DNA from: Stenotrophomonas sp. MMGLT7
GTDB lineage: Bacteria; Pseudomonadota; Gammaproteobacteria; Xanthomonadales; Xanthomonadaceae
Assembly: GCF_021168555.1 (NCBI RefSeq)
Contig: NZ_JAJOZS010000002.1
Span: 1 to 64,000 of the forward strand
Reading direction: 5' to 3'
DNA length: 64,000 nucleotides
The translations under genes were made by a program, and so were the position numbers. Position 1 is the stretch's first letter. Each line of letters starts with the position of its first letter. Positions 63,434 to 64,000 of this stretch are shown here, piece by piece. The notes under the pieces were generated by a model that saw nothing but the letters and a program-made list of their open reading frames with translations, was not told the DNA's origin and did not search any database.

Positions 63434-64000
63434 ATGCCGTCACAGACCGCACCGCTCGACGTCGTCGTGGTGATGGATCCCATCGCCGAGATCAAGATCG
63501 CCAAGGACACCACCTTCGCCATGCTGCTGGAAGCGCAGCGGCGCGGGCACCGCCTGCACTACGTGCGGCCGGGGGGGCTGGCGCTGCGTGCGGGCACCGC
63601 CGTGGCCACCGCCGCGCCGCTGCAGGTGCGCGACGACAAGGCCGGCTGGTTCACCCTGGGCGAGTTCGTCGAACTGGCGTTCGGCCCCGGCCAGGTGGTG
63701 CTGATGCGCAAGGACCCGCCGTTCGACGGCGAGTTCCTCTACGACACCCATATCCTCACCGTGGCGCAGAACGCCGGCGCACAGGTGGTCAACGACCCGC
63801 AGGGCCTGCGCGACTTCAACGAGAAGCTGGCCGCGCTGCTGTTCCCGCAATGCTGCCCGCCGACCCTGGTCAGCCGCGACGCCCGCTCGCTGAAGGCCTT
63901 CGTGCACGAGCACGGGCAGGCGGTGCTCAAGCCGCTGGACGGCATGGGCGGGCGCTCGATCTTCCGCAGCGGCGCCAGCGATCCCAACCTCAACGTGATC
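63434..64000 (+). CDS. gshB: Glutathione synthetase, N-terminal part (runs off the window)
   Basis: The first 189 residues of an ATP-grasp enzyme that joins glycine to gamma-glutamylcysteine. The N-terminal substrate domain reads VVVMDPIAEIKIAKDTTFAM with LLEAQRRGHRLHYV. RKDPPFDGEFLYDTHIL and NDPQGLRDFNEKLAALLFPQ are GshB signatures, and the ATP-grasp domain begins VLKPLDGMGGRSIFR. The ATG at 63434 is the natural start. The gene continues past the right edge. Location next to pilG is typical of xanthomonads. Confidence 0.95.
   Translation, partial: MPSQTAPLDVVVVMDPIAEIKIAKDTTFAMLLEAQRRGHRLHYVRPGGLALRAGTAVATAAPLQVRDDKAGWFTLGEFVELAFGPGQVVLMRKDPPFDGEFLYDTHILTVAQNAGAQVVNDPQGLRDFNEKLAALLFPQCCPPTLVSRDARSLKAFVHEHGQAVLKPLDGMGGRSIFRSGASDPNLNVI

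Overview
The window is a GC-rich, densely coding piece of a gammaproteobacterial chromosome, most probably from the Xanthomonadaceae/Lysobacteraceae (Xanthomonas, Stenotrophomonas, Lysobacter, Luteimonas or a relative). The evidence is the type IV pilus chemotaxis order pilG-pilH-pilI-pilJ-chpA-chpB-cheW next to gshB, a short RnfB-like protein near metG, a leucine dehydrogenase, and dispersed palindromes beginning GTAGGAGCG like those scattered through genomes of this family. I cannot fix the genus. No rRNA, tRNA, CRISPR array, prophage, transposase or integrase was recognised. This is core chromosome, not a genomic island.

Layout. 0.2-5.4 kb: a membrane-anchored hypothetical, a DUF502 protein, a YhhQ-type transporter, an AraC-regulator remnant and a DUF885 metallopeptidase. 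5.7-10.2 kb: an ABC ATPase with a giant permease fused to an M1 aminopeptidase. 10.3-15.1 kb: DUF2147, metG, a HAD phosphatase, an RnfB-like ferredoxin and RidA. 15.3-20.4 kb: MprF, a MerR/GyrI regulator with its own promoter, and an AcvB-type hydrolase, together a plausible lysyl-phosphatidylglycerol module. 20.5-28.2 kb: small housekeeping genes (HD hydrolase, ThpR, a DUF2383 four-helix protein, an MFS exporter, YjdM, a ZnT9-like CDF transporter, an FKBP isomerase, a YegD-like Hsp70). 28.6-34.5 kb: a 62-residue conserved-looking protein, an acyl-CoA ligase, MscS, a TraR/DksA zinc finger, DUF2789, an M28 peptidase and DUF1328. 35-38.8 kb: leucine dehydrogenase, thiolase and two alanine-rich lipoproteins. 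39-46.7 kb: AidB, divergent from a four-gene ligase-associated DNA repair operon (MBL exonuclease, ATP-dependent ligase, Lhr-like helicase, PdeM phosphoesterase). 46.9-51.5 kb: mazG, cysQ-nudE, bioA-rsmE. 51.6-63.1 kb: the Pil-Chp chemosensory operon, read right to left. gshB runs off the right edge.

How genes work together. The Pil-Chp operon controls twitching motility: PilJ is the receptor, PilI and a second CheW-like protein are couplers, ChpA is a 2107-residue multi-Hpt kinase, and PilG and PilH are response regulators. ChpB sits where a methylesterase is expected but appears to have lost its catalytic Ser and His. The repair operon is a compact overlapping gene set whose biology is only partly described. 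MprF and AcvB are opposing enzymes in other bacteria, and here they flank a MerR-family regulator.

Intergenic space is rich in palindromes: six GTAGGAGCG elements, two copies of a roughly 128-bp palindrome, one large G-rich hairpin, and a short AATCCCCAATCCC repeat that also lies inside the metG reading frame.
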